The translations under genes and the position numbers were made by a program. This document shows positions 59,826 through 63,120 of a stretch of DNA of 63,120 nucleotides, in pieces. Each line of letters begins with the position of its first letter. Position 1 is the stretch's first letter. The notes below the pieces were generated by a model that worked only from the letters and a program-made list of their open reading frames with translations, was not told the origin of the DNA and did no database searches. Origin of the DNA: Bacillota bacterium (GTDB lineage Bacteria; Bacillota; Clostridia; Oscillospirales; Oscillospiraceae); NCBI GenBank assembly GCA_030535235.1, contig JAUNCL010000013.1, positions 2,370 through 65,489 on the forward strand, read 5' to 3'.

Positions 59826-62768
59826 ATGGCATTGCGAATCGGCATTGACATCGGCTCCACGACGGTAAAAGTCGTGGTGCTGGATGAACAGAATAAATTA
59901 CTCTTCCGCTCCTATGAGCGGCACTACTCCAAGGCCCGGGAGCGGACCTGCGAGACCCTCCGGGGCCTGCGGGACAGGCTGGCCGGCCAGGAGGTCCGCC
60001 TCCTCATCACCGGCTCCGCCGGTCTGGGGGTGGCCAAGGCCAGCGGGCTGGACTTCGTCCAGGAGGTCTACGCCACCGCCGCAGCGGTCCGGACCTTCAT
60101 CCCCGGCACCGACGCCGTCATCGAACTGGGAGGCGAGGACGCCAAGATCATCTTCTTCGGCAACACCCTGGAGGAGCGGATGAACGGCTCCTGCGCCGGC
60201 GGCACCGGGGCCTTTATCGACCAGATGGCCACCCTGCTGAACGTCTCCGTCAACGAGCTGGACGAACTCTCCCTGAAGCATGAAAAGATCTACCCCATCG
60301 CCTCCCGCTGCGGCGTGTTTGCCAAGAGCGACATCCAGCCCATCCTGAACCAGGGCGGGCGGAAGGAGGACGTGGCGGCCTCCATCTTCCAGGCGGTGGT
60401 GGACCAGACGGTGGCCGGCCTCACCCAGGGCCGGGAGCTGAAGGGCAAGATCGTCTTTCTGGGCGGGCCCCTCCACTTCCTCATGGGCCTGCGGCAGCGG
60501 TTCGTGGAGACCCTGAAGCTGGACAGCGAACACGCCGTCTTCCCCGAGGACGGCGACTGCTTTGCCGCCATCGGCGCCGCCCTCTGCACCGAGGAGGACG
60601 CCCCCGCGGAACCCTTTGAAGAATTTCTGGACAAGCTGGAGCAGGCGGCGGGGGCCCCCACCATCGTGGACACCATGCCCCCTCTCTTCACCGACCAGGC
60701 CGACTACGAGGCCTTTGCCGCCCGGCACAGCGCCATGACCGTCCCCACGGTGGACCTGTCCGCCTACACCGGGGACGCCTACTTAGGCATCGACGCAGGC
60801 TCCACCACCACCAAGATGGTCCTCATCGATCCCAACGGCAGCATCCTCTACTCCTTCTACCACTCCAACCAGGGCAACCCGGTCTCCATCGTTCTGCCAC
60901 AGCTCAAGGAGATCTATGCCCGGTGCGGCGACCGGGTGACCATCAAGGGGGCGGCAGTCACCGGCTACGGGGAGGACCTCATCAAAAACGCCTTCTCCTG
61001 TGACTTAGGGCTGGTGGAGACAGTGGCCCACCTGAACGCCGCCCGGCACTTTACCCCCGACGTGGACTTTATCATCGACATCGGCGGCCAGGACATGAAG
61101 TGTTTCAAGATCCGCAACGGGGCCGTGGACTCCATCCTTCTCAACGAGGCCTGCTCCTCGGGCTGCGGCTCCTTCATCGAGACCTTCGCCAAGGCCCTGG
61201 GCTACAGCATCGCCGATTTCTCCAAGCTGGGTCTCTTCGCCAAGAACCCTGTGAACCTGGGCTCCCGGTGCACGGTTTTTATGAACTCCTCCGTGAAGCA
61301 GGCCCAGAAGGACGGCGCCTCCATCGAGGACATCTCCGCCGGTCTGTCCATCTCCGTGGTGAAAAACGCCATCTACAAGGTCATCCGGGCGGCCAACGCC
61401 GATGACCTGGGCAAACACATTGTGGTCCAGGGCGGCACCTTCCTGAACGACGCCGTCCTGCGCTCCTTCGAGGAGGAGATCGGCCGGGAGGTCACCCGCC
61501 CCACCATCTCCGGCATGATGGGGGCCTACGGCGCGGCCCTGGCCGCCCAGGCCGCCGGCCTTGAGAAGTCCGCCCTCCTCTCCCCGGAGGCCCTGGACGC
61601 CTTCACCCACGAGGCCCGGCCCTCCACCTGCAAGGGCTGCACCAACCGGTGCTCCCTCACCATCAACAAGTTCGACGGCGGTCGCCGGTTCATCTCCGGC
61701 AACCGCTGCTCGGTCCCCCTGGGACAGCCCAAGGCGAACATCCCTGACCTGATGAAGTTCAAGTACGACTACCTCCGCTCCCTCCAGGGCAAGGGTAAGG
61801 GGGACGGCTCCCGGGGCCGGATCGGCATCCCCTTCGGCCTGAATATGTATGAGAACCTCCCCTTCTGGTTTGAACTCTTCACCGGCCTGAACTTTGAGGT
61901 GGTCCTCTCCCCCGAGTCCACCCGCGCCCTGTACATCAAGGGGCAGCAGACCATCCCCTCGGACACCGTCTGCTACCCCGCCAAGCTCCTCCACGGCCAC
62001 ATCATGGCTCTTCTCGAGGAAAATGTGGACGCCATCTTCTACCCCTGCATGTCCTACAACTTTGACGAGGGTATGTCCGACAACCACTACAACTGCCCCG
62101 TGGTGGCCTACTACCCAGACCTGCTGAACGTGAACATCCCCGCCCTGGCCCGGGTCAAGTACATCCACGACAACCTGGGCATCCACCGGGCCAAGGATTT
62201 TGAGAAGAAAGGGGCTGAGCTCCTCCGCCGGGAGTTCGGCATCCCCAAGCGGGAGGCCGTGGCCGCCATCCGGAAGGCCTATGCCGCCTACGACGGCTAC
62301 CGCCAGATGGTCCGGGACAAGGGCGCGGAATATATTCAGTATGCCCGGGACAACGGCCGCAAGATCCTGGTGGTAGCCGGCCGGCCCTACCACATGGACC
62401 CGGAGATCAACCACGGCATCAACGACCTCATCACCTCCTTCGGCTTCGTGCTGGTCACCGAGGATGCGGTCTTCCACCACATGGACAAGCAGCCCCGCCG
62501 GGTGCTAAACCAGTGGACCTACCACGCCCGGATGTACAACGCCGCCCGGTATGTCTGCACCCAGCCGGACATGGCCTTCATCCAGCTGGTCTCCTTCGGC
62601 TGCGGCGTGGACGCCATCACCACCGACGAGCTCCGCTCCATTCTGGAGGAGGGCGGCGACCTGTACACCCAGCTGAAAATCGACGACATCTCCAACCTGG
62701 GCGCGGTGAAGATCCGCATCCGCAGCCTCATGGCCGCTCTGGACGCCCGGGACAGAAATTCCAAGTAA
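59826..62768 (+). CDS. 2-Hydroxyacyl-CoA dehydratase activator-like ATPase
   Basis: A 980-residue protein with two BcrAD/BadFG ATPase domains (about 4-260 and 320-570). Each starts with a sugar-kinase-type phosphate loop (IGIDIGSTTVKVVV; LGIDAGSTTTKMVL). Cluster-binding cysteines are in NGSCAGGTGAF near 122 and ACSSGCGSFIETFAKALG near 440. A Cys-rich linker (CKGCTNRC near 602) leads to a DUF2229-type domain (about 640-980). Such proteins activate 2-hydroxyacyl-CoA dehydratases by ATP-driven electron transfer, but the exact role of this large form is unknown. Related proteins of about 1400 residues include the part that here follows as a separate gene. Confidence 0.88.
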   Translation: MALRIGIDIGSTTVKVVVLDEQNKLLFRSYERHYSKARERTCETLRGLRDRLAGQEVRLLITGSAGLGVAKASGLDFVQEVYATAAAVRTFIPGTDAVIELGGEDAKIIFFGNTLEERMNGSCAGGTGAFIDQMATLLNVSVNELDELSLKHEKIYPIASRCGVFAKSDIQPILNQGGRKEDVAASIFQAVVDQTVAGLTQGRELKGKIVFLGGPLHFLMGLRQRFVETLKLDSEHAVFPEDGDCFAAIGAALCTEEDAPAEPFEEFLDKLEQAAGAPTIVDTMPPLFTDQADYEAFAARHSAMTVPTVDLSAYTGDAYLGIDAGSTTTKMVLIDPNGSILYSFYHSNQGNPVSIVLPQLKEIYARCGDRVTIKGAAVTGYGEDLIKNAFSCDLGLVETVAHLNAARHFTPDVDFIIDIGGQDMKCFKIRNGAVDSILLNEACSSGCGSFIETFAKALGYSIADFSKLGLFAKNPVNLGSRCTVFMNSSVKQAQKDGASIEDISAGLSISVVKNAIYKVIRAANADDLGKHIVVQGGTFLNDAVLRSFEEEIGREVTRPTISGMMGAYGAALAAQAAGLEKSALLSPEALDAFTHEARPSTCKGCTNRCSLTINKFDGGRRFISGNRCSVPLGQPKANIPDLMKFKYDYLRSLQGKGKGDGSRGRIGIPFGLNMYENLPFWFELFTGLNFEVVLSPESTRALYIKGQQTIPSDTVCYPAKLLHGHIMALLEENVDAIFYPCMSYNFDEGMSDNHYNCPVVAYYPDLLNVNIPALARVKYIHDNLGIHRAKDFEKKGAELLRREFGIPKREAVAAIRKAYAAYDGYRQMVRDKGAEYIQYARDNGRKILVVAGRPYHMDPEINHGINDLITSFGFVLVTEDAVFHHMDKQPRRVLNQWTYHARMYNAARYVCTQPDMAFIQLVSFGCGVDAITTDELRSILEEGGDLYTQLKIDDISNLGAVKIRIRSLMAALDARDRNSK

Positions 62769-62781
62769 AGGAGGACGAACC

Positions 62782-63120
62782 ATGGCAAAACTGGAATACG
62801 ACAGCAATGGCCGCCTCCTCTTCACCGAGGAGATGCGGAAGGAATACACCATCCTCATCCCCCAGATGCTCCCGGTTCACTTCGGCTTCTTCGCCAAGCT
62901 CCTGGAGCGCAGCGGCTACAACGTGGTCATTCTGAAAAACGAGGGCCGCTCGGTGGTGGACAACGGCCTGAAATACGTCCACAACGACGCCTGCTACCCC
63001 GCCCTGCTGGTCATCGGCCAGATGCTCGACGCCATCGAAAACGGGGGCTACGACCCCCACAAGGTGGCCCTGCTCATCACCCAGACCGGCGGCGGCTGCC
63101 GGGCCTCCAACTACATCCAC
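62782..63120 (+). CDS. 2-Hydroxyacyl-CoA dehydratase-related protein (5' part)
   Basis: The first 113 residues of a gene cut by the window end. It starts at ATG 62782 with AAAGGAGG upstream, 13 nt after the activator stop. LPVHFGFFAKLLERSGYNVVIL and NDACYPALLVIGQMLDAI, followed by TQTGGGCRASNYIH, match the C-terminal domain found fused to the large activator in other bacteria, with a cluster-type cysteine in CYP and CRA. Here the two halves are separate genes in an operon. Confidence 0.8.
   Translation, partial: MAKLEYDSNGRLLFTEEMRKEYTILIPQMLPVHFGFFAKLLERSGYNVVILKNEGRSVVDNGLKYVHNDACYPALLVIGQMLDAIENGGYDPHKVALLITQTGGGCRASNYIH

Overview
The window looks like a chromosomal segment of a spore-forming, high-GC gut Clostridium relative, most likely Oscillospiraceae (Flavonifractor/Lawsonibacter-like; this is inferred from gene content and protein style, not from a marker gene). 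It carries spoVT, spoIIID, spoIIGA and sigE, a minimal SufC-SufB iron-sulfur system, AnsA-type asparagine synthetase (AsnA) with a DUF1846 partner, and an acyl-CoA dehydratase activator. All of these fit an anaerobic endospore former.

Layout. 1-7666 is a type I-E CRISPR-Cas locus read on the minus strand: cas3, cse1, cse2, cas7, cas5, cas6e, a short leader and at least ten identical repeats. No cas1 or cas2 lies between cas6e and the array. 7803-9017 is a solitary AAA+/DUF4143 ATPase. These first 9 kb are visibly poorer in G+C than the rest and look like an accessory island. 9.3-10.2 kb holds spoVT and spoIIID. 10.3-12.3 kb holds a FakA/YloV-like kinase with its Asp23/YloU partner. 12.5-15 kb holds a small Cys-rich membrane peptide, a hotdog thioesterase and the minimal SUF operon. 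15.2-17.7 kb is DUF1846-asnA, followed by tRNA-Arg(ACG) on the other strand. 18-23.4 kb mixes a 52-residue Cys/Gly/Asn peptide, a zinc-ribbon protein, a YfcE phosphodiesterase, a CofE-like ligase, a radical SAM protein and an exported protein pair. 23.5-25 kb is sigE-spoIIGA.

25.2-32.8 kb, all on the minus strand, holds an NAD-dependent dehydrogenase, a two-Big2-domain membrane protein, a polar amino-acid ABC transporter whose binding protein is circularly permuted, an RCC1-repeat gene with a nonsense codon, and an exported deacetylase-like protein. 33-38.5 kb holds ArsC-like, DUF523, Nudix, ADP-ribosylglycohydrolase, a sodium/solute symporter with an attenuator-like leader, and divergent purF. 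38.6-43.1 kb holds a SleB-type wall hydrolase with a structured leader, a crotonase, a polysaccharide deacetylase and a protein of unknown family.

43.3-52.8 kb is a long tightly packed minus-strand cluster (ABC-F, small protein, prfA, tsaC, coaE, M18 aminopeptidase, uppP, ftsK) joining translation, cofactor and envelope functions. It is followed by an MtnA-like protein lacking the catalytic cysteine, murF-ddl, a ferredoxin, a ClpC-type AAA+ unfoldase translationally coupled to a 53-residue upstream protein, and a 2-hydroxyacyl-CoA dehydratase activator whose partner gene runs off the end.

The most unusual items are the circularly permuted amino-acid binding protein (29232-30047), the adaptation-less I-E locus, the two structured 5' leaders (symporter and wall hydrolase), the coupled small ORF before clpC, and several short Cys-rich proteins. 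Nothing here was checked against a database; family names come from recognised motifs and gene order.
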